This document shows positions 9,724 through 16,737 of a stretch of 64,000 nucleotides of DNA, piece after piece; the stretch's first letter is position 1, and each line of letters starts with the position of its first letter. The DNA is taken from the NCBI GenBank assembly GCA_958296195.1, contig OY282455.1, forward strand, positions 62,001 through 126,000, written 5' to 3'. Made by a program: the position numbers and the translations under genes. The notes under the pieces were generated by a model. The model was not told the DNA's origin. It saw only the letters and a list, made by a program, of their open reading frames with translations, and made no database searches. The DNA is from an uncultured Pseudomonadales bacterium (GTDB taxonomy: Bacteria > Pseudomonadota > Gammaproteobacteria > Pseudomonadales > Azotimanducaceae).

Positions 9724-10962
9724 CTACGGGTTGCCGTCGGCGTCGATGAACTCCTGCAGCACCTGCTGCACGTACCCGCAATCCTCATCCGTCATGGTCG
9801 GGTGGCAAGGCAGCATGATGCCGTTTACCATGATCTGATCACAGTTGGCGAGCCCCTCTGGATGCACACGGAAATCGTTGCGTCCTTTGAGCATGGGGTG
9901 ACGGGTGATGTTGCCGGAGAAGATCACGCGGGAGAACACACCGCTGTCTTCAAGGTGGATCTGCAGCTTCTTGCGGTTCCAGCCAGTTTCCGGGCGGATC
10001 TGCACCGGGAAGCAAATCCAGGTGGTTTCCGTTTCCGGCAGCAGCGTCGGCACGATGAACTTGTCCGCATGGTGGTCGAAGAACCCGTAGTATTGCTGGA
10101 AGCGCGAGTTGCGCAACTCCCACAGCTCCTCGATGCGATTCATCTGGCCGATGCCGAACGCCGCACCCGCCTCGTTTGGGATAAAGCCGTAAGCCATGTC
10201 CTCGAAGATGAACAGTGAGTCGTAGTCCAGACCGTCCATCGTCTCAAGGAAACGGCCGTCGCTTTCCGCCATCTTGGTGCCGAACATGTACTTCTCAGAT
10301 GAGCGGCCCCAGGCGCGCAGCGACAGCGCCGTGTCCAACAGGCTGTCGTCATCGAAGAACACCATGCCGCCGTTGCCGAGGGCGGTGATGATGTGGTAAA
10401 TGGAAAAACTGGTCACCGAGATATCCGAGCGGGTAGCGGTTTTCGTGCCACGCAACGAGCCACCCAGCGTGTCGCAGGAATCGTGAATCAATTTGAGGTT
10501 GTGACGGTCCGCGATCTCGCGCAGACGGTCCCAGTCGCCAACACCGCCAACAAGGTCCGGCACGAGCATGGCGCGGGTGCTCGACCTGATGACATCCTCC
10601 ACCTGATCCACCAGCATCTGATAGTCGCTCAGACCAACGTCGAGAAACACCGGTCGGTGGCCCGCGTGGTAGATGCTCGCAACGTCGGTCGAAAAAGTCA
10701 GAGCGGGCGTAATGATCTCCGAGTGCTCTGGAAGGTTCAGCAGGCGCATGGCCACCATCAGCGCGGATGATCCGGAGTTGACCATCACGCCGTGTTTCTT
10801 GCCCATGTAGCTGGCAACGCGCTGCTCGAACTCCATCACCTGCCGACCCGGAACCAACCCCATTGGGTCGGCAAGCACGGCATTCACGCGGTCGATTTCC
10901 TCCTGACCGTACATGGCGCCGCCGTAGCGAACCTCTCTGGGCTCCAGTTTTTCAACTCCCAT
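9724..10962 (-). CDS. DegT/DnrJ-fold sugar 3-dehydratase-like enzyme (His type)
   Basis: PLP-dependent enzyme (412 aa) of the DegT/DnrJ/EryC1 fold, which normally aminates keto sugars on nucleotide carriers. Family marks are NSGSSAL at about 62, HDSCDTLGG at 160-168 and the block SFSIYHIITALGNGG at 185-199. In aminotransferases this block holds the PLP lysine (SFxxxK...GEGG). Here His190 occupies that place, as in ColD and the E1/RfbH 3-dehydratases, which remove the C3 hydroxyl. A 4-keto-6-deoxyhexose 3-dehydratase or related function is therefore more likely than simple transamination. It is convergent with the helicase gene (58 bp gap), and no other sugar-nucleotide gene is nearby, so its pathway lies elsewhere or it is a stray acquisition. 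Confidence 0.75.
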   Translation of the reverse strand: MGVEKLEPREVRYGGAMYGQEEIDRVNAVLADPMGLVPGRQVMEFEQRVASYMGKKHGVMVNSGSSALMVAMRLLNLPEHSEIITPALTFSTDVASIYHAGHRPVFLDVGLSDYQMLVDQVEDVIRSSTRAMLVPDLVGGVGDWDRLREIADRHNLKLIHDSCDTLGGSLRGTKTATRSDISVTSFSIYHIITALGNGGMVFFDDDSLLDTALSLRAWGRSSEKYMFGTKMAESDGRFLETMDGLDYDSLFIFEDMAYGFIPNEAGAAFGIGQMNRIEELWELRNSRFQQYYGFFDHHADKFIVPTLLPETETTWICFPVQIRPETGWNRKKLQIHLEDSGVFSRVIFSGNITRHPMLKGRNDFRVHPEGLANCDQIMVNGIMLPCHPTMTDEDCGYVQQVLQEFIDADGNP

Positions 10963-11089
10963 GTTTTCTCTGTCGATTCATTCCTGAATTTCAGGAGCTA
11001 GTGGAACACCCCTCTGGGGCGGCAAGTTAGCAACTTGGGGGAGGGCGGTCAAAAGGAGCCTGTCGGTGCGGGGGTGGCGTCCGTCATGT

Positions 11090-11280
11090 CGTCGGCGACG
11101 GGAAATGCCGGATGGCCGCCACTTCCGCCTAGGCACCGGATTCACCGACGAACAGCGCCGGCATCCGCCGCCTTTGGGAGCAACGGTCACCTACAAGCAC
11201 TAAGGCTTCACGGGCAACGGCATCCCGTGCTTTGCCAGCTTCCTGCGGGTGCGGGAGGATGCGCCGAAGGGAGCTAGGCG
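11090..11280 (+). pseudogene. ATP-dependent DNA ligase C-terminal remnant
   Basis: Most of the 427-bp gap between the DegT gene and the ATPase is non-coding. Within it, one plus-strand frame reads MPDGRHFRLGTGFTDE from 11105, PPPLGATVTYKH, a TAA stop at 11201-11203, and then GFTGNGIPCFASFLRVRED. This matches the C-terminal OB-fold of small bacterial ATP-dependent DNA ligases (LigE/LigB-like). The nucleotidyltransferase domain is absent and the stop interrupts the fold, so it is a relic. The identification rests on motif resemblance only. Confidence 0.5.
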
Positions 11281-11389
11281 GCCCGACCCTCGACCGTCAG
11301 CCGATGTCCAGGAGCCCGCAGCGCCCTCTCGATTTGACCTATATGGAAGCGACGGTGGGGGTTGAGAAGCCGCCAAACGCTAAAGATTA

Positions 11390-12574
11390 TCAGCGCCTCT
11401 CCCTCATCAAGTCATCGAGAAACCGGGGAATTGCGCCGATGGGCAGGGCCGCAATCCGCTCGTCCAGCGAATAGGCTTCGTCGCCTGGATAGACGATCCA
11501 CAGGTGTTCGAGTTGCAAGTCTTGCACCGCCACTCGCATGGAGCGGGTGGTGCCGGGGGCGTCGCTGTGCTTGACCTCGAACCCGTACCGCCGCCCCCCG
11601 ATCGTCACCATCAGGTCCAGTTCGGCGCCGCCGTGGGTGGCCCAAAAGCTGGCAGTGCGCAGGCCGGAGTGCGAGAGAATCTGCTCGATGGCGAACCCTT
11701 CGAATGATGCGCCCACCTTGGGATGCCCGAACAGCGCCTCCGCGGACGGCAGTTCCAACAAGGCGTGCAGCAGGCCGGCGTCGCGCACATAGATCTTCGG
11801 CGCCTTCACTTGGCGTTTTTTCAGGTTTTCATGCCATGGCGGCAGCATCCTCACCATGTAGGCGCCGCTGAGAATGTCCAGATAGCGGCGGGCGGTGGCT
11901 TGGCTGGCGCCCAAGGCCCTGGCGAATTCGGCGGCGTTCCAAACCTGCCCTTGGTAGTGGGCCGTCATGGTCCAGAACCGCCGCAACGCATCAGCGGGGA
12001 TGGAGATGCCGAGTTGCGGAACGTCCCGCTCCAGGAACGTGCGCAGGAAGTCGTCCCGCCAGAGTGCCGATGCAGTGTCATCCGGCGCCAGATAGCTGCG
12101 CGGAAAGCCTCCCCGTCGCCATAGAATGCGCCAATCCGTCGCTTCGCGCAGCCCCTCGGGGCAGACTTCGCCGATGTCGAAGCCGGACAGATCCACCCAA
12201 CCCATTCGCCCTGCCAGCGTTTCCGATGTGTTCCGGGCTAGGATTGGCGAAGCGCTGCCGAGCAGCAGGAAGCGGGCTTGCGAATCGGGCCGGTCCAGCA
12301 GCACACGCAAAGTCTCGAACAGCGCTGGTTGGCGTTGTACCTCGTCGATGACCACCAAGCCCGTGAGCGGGGACAGAGCCTGTTCCGGAGACTGCAAACG
12401 GCGCTGGTCCACCGCCCTTTCCAAGTCGAAGAAGGCGACCTCTTGCTCATTGGCGGCCAGCATCCGCGCCAGCGTGGACTTGCCGCATTGCCGGGGGCCG
12501 ACGATGGCCACGGCCGGATGAACGCGGAACGAGTCGGCAACCCGACGGATGGCTTGGGGGCGGTCAATCAACAT
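11390..12574 (-). CDS. AAA ATPase with DUF4143 domain
   Basis: 394-residue ATPase of the AAA_14/DUF4143 type. Walker A is GPRQCGKST at about 26-34, Walker B is LVVIDEVQRQP at about 72, and a sensor-like GSASP lies at about 106. The C-terminal half ends with a restriction-endonuclease-like core, ELDLMV...YGFEVKHSD (residues about 315-335), where the E-x-D and E-x-K positions are kept. Such proteins are common in accessory regions. Their substrate is unknown, and mobile or conflict roles have been proposed. The start at 12574 sits about 7 bp after a good -10 box on the minus strand, so the message may be leaderless. The gene is alone between a ligase relic and a segmental duplication. Confidence 0.8.
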   Translation of the reverse strand: MLIDRPQAIRRVADSFRVHPAVAIVGPRQCGKSTLARMLAANEQEVAFFDLERAVDQRRLQSPEQALSPLTGLVVIDEVQRQPALFETLRVLLDRPDSQARFLLLGSASPILARNTSETLAGRMGWVDLSGFDIGEVCPEGLREATDWRILWRRGGFPRSYLAPDDTASALWRDDFLRTFLERDVPQLGISIPADALRRFWTMTAHYQGQVWNAAEFARALGASQATARRYLDILSGAYMVRMLPPWHENLKKRQVKAPKIYVRDAGLLHALLELPSAEALFGHPKVGASFEGFAIEQILSHSGLRTASFWATHGGAELDLMVTIGGRRYGFEVKHSDAPGTTRSMRVAVQDLQLEHLWIVYPGDEAYSLDERIAALPIGAIPRFLDDLMRERR

Positions 12575-12581
12575 TTTCGGC

Positions 12582-12610
12582 AGAATATTTCTTGAAAATA
12601 ATTATGTCAA
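12582..12610 (-). promoter_or_regulatory. Sigma70-type promoter of the DUF4143 ATPase
   Basis: Read on the minus strand, TTGACA (12605-12610) is followed after exactly 17 bp by TATTCT (12582-12587). Only 7 bp separate the -10 box from the ATG at 12574, so transcription should begin at or very near the start codon and no Shine-Dalgarno is available. The spacer holds a palindrome, TATTTTCAAGAAATA, which could be an operator. Confidence 0.55.
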
Positions 12611-12650
12611 CTACGGATTTTCAAGGATTATAGCTGAGAGAGTGATAGCG

Positions 12651-13155
12651 GGCGTGGGTGCCACCAGCGACGAACTGATTGTGTCCCGCCAATACAGCCT
12701 GCGCCTCGGCATGGAGTTCTAGCCGCCATCCGGCCCATACGCCTCAAACCCGGTCCGTTGTCGTCAAGGCCACCCGCCGACAAGTCAACGCAGCCCATTT
12801 TAGCTACACTCATTAACCAATCAGTTATCTTGTTTAATCATTTATAAGACGTAATATCTAGCGTCTTATGAAACCCCATCCTCCTTCCGTACAGCGGGCG
12901 CTGCGGGCCTTGGGCCGGGATGTCCGCATCGCCCGCAAGAAGCGGCGCATGCCGGTGGCGGACTTCGCCGCCCGCATGGGCGTTTCCCCAGGCACGTTGG
13001 CGCGTTTGGAGAGAGGCGAGAGCGGCGTCTCCCTCGGCGTTTTGGCCATGGCGCTGCTGGCGCTCGGCGAATTGCGTCGCCTGGACGAGTTGCTCGACGT
13101 TTCCAAGGACGACACGGGCCTGATGCTGGACATCGACAGCTTGCCGCAGCGCATC
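12651..13155 (+). repeat. Segmental direct repeat, copy 1 (TonB 3' end + hipB)
   Basis: This 505-bp stretch is a near-identical direct copy of 16181-16686. It carries the last 24 codons of a TonB-receptor gene (ending RLGMEF), the intergenic region, and hipB up to the codons for PQRI. A one-base indel and scattered substitutions distinguish the copies. Here the receptor piece is orphaned and hipA is missing, so this is the derived copy and 16181-16686 the parent. Homology stops after the shared GCATC. Confidence 0.9.
12844..12869. promoter_or_regulatory. Palindromic operator over hipB start (copy 1)
   Basis: ATAAGACG at 12844-12851 is mirrored by CGTCTTAT at 12862-12869, a perfect 8-bp inverted repeat with a 10-bp spacer. 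The right arm runs into the ATG at 12868. A TTGTTT / TAATAT promoter pair with 16-bp spacing overlaps it. The position suggests autorepression by the HTH antitoxin. Confidence 0.5.
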
Positions 13156-13203
13156 GGCCGCCTATTCCAAGCCCCGGAAATGCTGGCGGCGGGCGGGGCC
13201 TAG
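12868..13203 (+). CDS. hipB: HipB-like XRE antitoxin, orphan copy
   Basis: 111-residue protein with a Cro/C1-type helix-turn-helix at about residues 17-70 (VRIARKKRRMPVADFAARMG...TLARLERGESG). It is almost identical to the protein at 16399 up to residue 96. The tail then differs (RLFQAPEMLA) because the duplication breaks there. No hipA follows: a TonB-receptor pseudogene lies downstream on the other strand. With the same operator it could cross-repress the complete hipBA locus or act as an antidote from outside the operon. Those roles are inference. Confidence 0.75.
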   Translation: MKPHPPSVQRALRALGRDVRIARKKRRMPVADFAARMGVSPGTLARLERGESGVSLGVLAMALLALGELRRLDELLDVSKDDTGLMLDIDSLPQRIGRLFQAPEMLAAGGA

Positions 13204-13205
13204 TC

Positions 13206-13770
13206 AAAATCAGAAGCGCAAGCGCGCCGTCAGGCCCACCGTCCTCGGCTGTTGCAGAACGTACTCCAGCAGGGTTGCCAAAAGCACTCCAAGCTGTTGC
13301 TCCTCGTTGGTTAGATTCTCGGCGAAGGCGTACAGGCTCCAGTTCTCGAAAGTCCAGCCCACCCGGGCGTTCAGGGCCTCATTGCCCTCGGAGGCCACCC
13401 GTTCCTCGGCATAGCCGAAACCCCTGAGGCTGGTAAAGGTGTCGTCTTGGAACAACCAATCTACACGGGCATGGCCACCCACGTTGCCCCACCACCTGAA
13501 ACGGTAAGATGTATCGCCCCACAGTCGTCAACAGGATGCCCGGCGGGGAGACGGCGCGGATGCGGATGGTCTCGTTTACGCCGTCCAGCTTGGATACCGT
13601 AAGACTGGGGACGGTGGCCTGGATTTCGGCCAGGCTAACCGCACCCATCGCCACGACATATTCGGACGTAACGGCGCTCACCGACATGGGCACACCCCGC
13701 AACGCCTGGTCGCGCTTTTAGGCGGTGACGATCATCTCCTCAATCACCGCCGCCTCAGCAGCTATGTCAA
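13206..13770 (-). pseudogene. TonB-dependent receptor, internally deleted
   Basis: The minus strand holds both ends of a TonB receptor without its middle. The plug start reads EEMIVTA, an in-frame TAA (13718-13720), then KRDQALRGVPMSVSAVT and AEIQATVPSLTVSKLDGVNETIRIRAVS. After a frame change the barrel end follows: DDTFTSLRGFGYAEE, NARVGWTFENWSLYAFAENLTNEE and a terminal PRTVGLTARLRF. The stop, the frameshift near 13500 and loss of some 500 residues make it inactive. It fills the gap between the orphan hipB and the intact receptor gene, together with a palindrome (AGTGGGACCACT) near 13770-13781. Confidence 0.75.
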
Positions 13771-13840
13771 AAAGTGGGACCACTTCTGTGCTACATTTTC
13801 TCGGCTTGGACCAAGCTGCTGTTGCAATAGCGGCTTCGGC

Positions 13841-16252
13841 GTGGCTTTGTTTTTAGAGGTGAAGAAATTGCCCCAGTTGCGCCATGCTGTTTCATTGGTT
13901 TCTCCGGTTCTAGATATGGCGGCTGCGGCGAGCTATGGCGTCGCTCCGCGTTGCGCTTTGGCGGCCTTTGTTTGGGCGGTTGGTGTTGGCGTTCCCTCCT
14001 TGGCGACGGCGCAGGGGGAAACGGGCGCCACGGTGTTTGATGCGGCGGGCCGCACCATTCCGGAGATGATCGTCACCGCCGAAAAGCGGGACGAGAGTTT
14101 GCAGGACTTGCCCCAAGCCATCACCGCTCTTTCCCTGGAGGACCTGGACAACCGCAACGTCTTCTCCTTCCTCGATCTGAGCGGCATTGCCCCTGGGGTG
14201 ACGGTGGCCAAGAACGAGGGTTTTACCAACGTCATCTCGATTCGCGGCATAGGCAACGAGGCCAATCAGAACGCCATCGCCAACCCTTCCGTGTCCTATC
14301 ATCTGGACGGCATCTACATAGCCTCGCCCTACGCGCTGCACACGGAGTTCCTGGACTTGGAGCGCATTGAAGTGCTGCGCGGGCCGCAAGGCACCCTGTT
14401 CGGCCAGAACTCCACCGCCGGCGCCATCAACGTAATCACCGCAGAGCCGGACACGGAGGCGTTTTACGGCAAGGCGGACCTCACCGTCGGCAACTACAAT
14501 CTGGTCAAGACCCGGGGTTCGGTGAACCTTCCATTCAGCGACGTGCTGGCCATGCGCGCCTCCGTCGCGTCGCACCGCCATGCTGGGTTCAGCGAGAACA
14601 TCGTGCTGGATCAGGAGTTGGACCAAGCGGACAGCATCGCCGCCCGCGTTCATCTCCTGTGGGCGCCGACCGCAACCTTCAGGCTGAACTTGGCCGCCCA
14701 GCACAACAACGAAGACACCAACGGAGCGGCGCAGAAGGGCCTCCTGGACCCCACGCCGGATGAACGGGACTTAGCGCAGGACTCCCCCAACAAGCGCCGG
14801 GTGCAGAACCAGCTATACAGCTTAGTCGCCGAATGGGACTTGCCGGCGTTTACGGTGAAATCGCTAACCAGCTACCAGAACGACAAAATCACCGTTATTC
14901 GGGACAACGACCGCAACGACTTCGCCACCTTGATAGCCAACGGCCTGTTTCTGCTGCCCTCCCTCGCCGACCCGGTGATTTACAGGCAAAAGACCTTCAC
15001 GCAGGAATTGAACCTGATTTCCAGCGAACCCCTTATGGGTAAGTTGGAATGGGTGGCCGGGGTCTTCCACCTGAATACGGAAGTGGACATCCTGTGGCGG
15101 GAGTACATCGACTTCAACACGGACGGCGCGTTTGATCCGGTCACCGTGGAGCAGGTGCTGAACTTCGGCGGCGAAGTCGGCTTCATCTCCGACTCCAACC
15201 CGGAGCGGGAGTCCTTCTCCCTGTACGGGCAGGGCACCTACAACCTGACCGACCGGCTGCGCCTGATCGCCGGCCTGCGCTACACCAAGGATGAAGTGCA
15301 TTCGGAGGTCACCAACTTCTTTGGCCGCGCCGGCACTGCGGTTCTGGAGATCAAGGGCAACAAGGCCACCGGGCGCGGCGCCGTGGAGTACGACCTAGGG
15401 GAAAGCACCCTGCTGTACGCCTCCTACACTAGCGGCTTCAAGCCGGGCGGCAGCAACCTGACCTACGGCCGTGAGAACGTCATCGCGCCCATCGTGGTAT
15501 TGCCCACCTACGAGGACGAGACGGTGCAAGCTTGGGAGCTGGGCATGAAGACGGACTTCGCCGGCGGTCGGGCGCGGATTAACGTCGCCGCCTTCCTCTA
15601 CGACTACGAGAACCTTCAGTACCAAGCCACGGACCCGGAGGTCTTTGAAGGCGGCGTCGGCAATGTGCCGGGGTCCGAGATCTACGGCGCGGAGCTGGAG
15701 TTCTCCGCCTTCATCAGCGACGCCTTCGCCTTGGACGCCCGCCTGTCCTGGTTGGAGACAAAAATCACCAAGAGCCACCTCTCCTTGGACAACGTGTACT
15801 CGGATGAGGTCACCAACGCCTTGTTGGCCCAAGGAGCGAATCTCTTCGGACCCGAAATCCAGCAAGCCCGGGCCGCCGCCATCACGGACGTCAAGGGCAA
15901 TGAGCTGGCCAAGTCGCCGGGGTTCACCGCGGACCTGATGTTGCGTTGGTTCGGACGCCTGAGCAGTTGGGCCAGTCTGGAGGGCAGCCTGCGCTACAGC
16001 TACCGGGACGGCTTCCAGCACCGTATTTTCAACAATCCGGTGACCGACGAGGTGCCGAGCTACGACAAGCTAGACCTGATGATCAGCGTTTTGCCCAATG
16101 CGCAAAGCTGGCGCCTCGACCTGATGGTGACGAACCTAACCGACGAAGCCGGCATCAACGCCCGCTTCACCGACGTGTTCGGCGTGGGCGCCACCAGCGA
16201 CGAACTGATTGCGCCCCGCCAATACAGCCTGCGCCTCGGCATGGAGTTCTAG
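13841..16252 (+). CDS. TonB-dependent outer-membrane receptor
   Basis: 803-residue TonB-dependent receptor for uptake of an unidentified substrate across the outer membrane. An N-terminal signal is visible (CALAAFVWAVGVGVPSLATAQ, cleavage likely after ATA near residue 57). The ORF may really start at Met26 (13916). The TonB box/plug begins PEMIVTAEKRDESLQDLPQ at about 74. The plug shows ISIRGIGNEA and RIEVLRGPQGTLFGQNSTAG (to about 195). The rest is a 22-strand-type barrel ending YSLRLGMEF with the usual terminal Phe. The sequence type resembles the large Sphingomonas-like family of receptors for hydrophobic or carbohydrate compounds. Its 3' end is part of the duplicated segment, and hipBA follows on the same strand. 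Confidence 0.9.
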   Translation: MALFLEVKKLPQLRHAVSLVSPVLDMAAAASYGVAPRCALAAFVWAVGVGVPSLATAQGETGATVFDAAGRTIPEMIVTAEKRDESLQDLPQAITALSLEDLDNRNVFSFLDLSGIAPGVTVAKNEGFTNVISIRGIGNEANQNAIANPSVSYHLDGIYIASPYALHTEFLDLERIEVLRGPQGTLFGQNSTAGAINVITAEPDTEAFYGKADLTVGNYNLVKTRGSVNLPFSDVLAMRASVASHRHAGFSENIVLDQELDQADSIAARVHLLWAPTATFRLNLAAQHNNEDTNGAAQKGLLDPTPDERDLAQDSPNKRRVQNQLYSLVAEWDLPAFTVKSLTSYQNDKITVIRDNDRNDFATLIANGLFLLPSLADPVIYRQKTFTQELNLISSEPLMGKLEWVAGVFHLNTEVDILWREYIDFNTDGAFDPVTVEQVLNFGGEVGFISDSNPERESFSLYGQGTYNLTDRLRLIAGLRYTKDEVHSEVTNFFGRAGTAVLEIKGNKATGRGAVEYDLGESTLLYASYTSGFKPGGSNLTYGRENVIAPIVVLPTYEDETVQAWELGMKTDFAGGRARINVAAFLYDYENLQYQATDPEVFEGGVGNVPGSEIYGAELEFSAFISDAFALDARLSWLETKITKSHLSLDNVYSDEVTNALLAQGANLFGPEIQQARAAAITDVKGNELAKSPGFTADLMLRWFGRLSSWASLEGSLRYSYRDGFQHRIFNNPVTDEVPSYDKLDLMISVLPNAQSWRLDLMVTNLTDEAGINARFTDVFGVGATSDELIAPRQYSLRLGMEF

Positions 16253-16686
16253 CCGCCATCCGGCCCATGCCGTCTCAAACCTAGTCCACTGTCGTCAAGG
16301 CCACCCGCCGACGAGTCAACTCAGCCCACTTTAGCTACACTCATTAACCGATCAGTTATCTTGCTTAATCATTTATAAGACGTAATATCCAGCGTCTTAT
16401 GAAACCCCATCCTCCTTCCGTACAGCGGGCGCTGCGGGCCTTGGGCCGGGATGTCCGCATCGCCCGCAAGAAGCGGCGCATGCCGGTGGCGGACTTCGCC
16501 GCCCGCATGGGCGTTTCCCCAGGCACGTTGGCGCGTTTGGAGAAAGGCGAGAGCGGCGTCTCCCTCGGCGTTTTGGCCATGGCGCTGCTGGCGCTCGGCG
16601 AATTGCGTCGCTTGGACGAGTTACTCGACGTTTCCAAGGACGACACGGGCCTGATGCTGGACATCGACAGCTTGCCGCAGCGCATC
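16181..16686 (+). repeat. Segmental direct repeat, copy 2 (parent)
   Basis: Counterpart of 12651-13155. It starts inside the intact TonB-receptor gene (GVGATSDEL), spans the 146-bp intergenic region and ends in hipB. Because both flanking genes are complete here, this copy is the source. The two copies are direct and 3.5 kb apart, so recombination between them would delete the intact receptor. Confidence 0.9.
16361..16400 (+). promoter_or_regulatory. hipBA promoter and palindromic operator
   Basis: TTGCTT (16361-16366) and TAATAT (16383-16388) are spaced by 16 bp. The inverted repeat ATAAGACG (16375-16382) / CGTCTTAT (16393-16400) covers the spacer end and the start codon at 16399. Only 10 bp separate the -10 from the ATG, so the transcript would have almost no leader. 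This geometry fits autorepression by HipB. Confidence 0.5.
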
Positions 16687-16737
16687 CGCGTCCCTCGGCG
16701 AAGGGTGCAAGGCTTGGCAGGAAGGTCGCGGAAATGA
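16399..16737 (+). CDS. hipB: HipB antitoxin (XRE family)
   Basis: 112-residue DNA-binding antitoxin. The helix-turn-helix lies in residues 17-70 (VADFAARMGVSPGTLARLEK). It should bind the palindrome at its own start and hold the HipA kinase inactive. Its last 4 bp (ATGA, 16734-16737) overlap the hipA start, the usual translational coupling of this toxin-antitoxin type. A truncated duplicate lacking a toxin partner lies at 12868. Confidence 0.85.
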   Translation: MKPHPPSVQRALRALGRDVRIARKKRRMPVADFAARMGVSPGTLARLEKGESGVSLGVLAMALLALGELRRLDELLDVSKDDTGLMLDIDSLPQRIRVPRRRVQGLAGRSRK

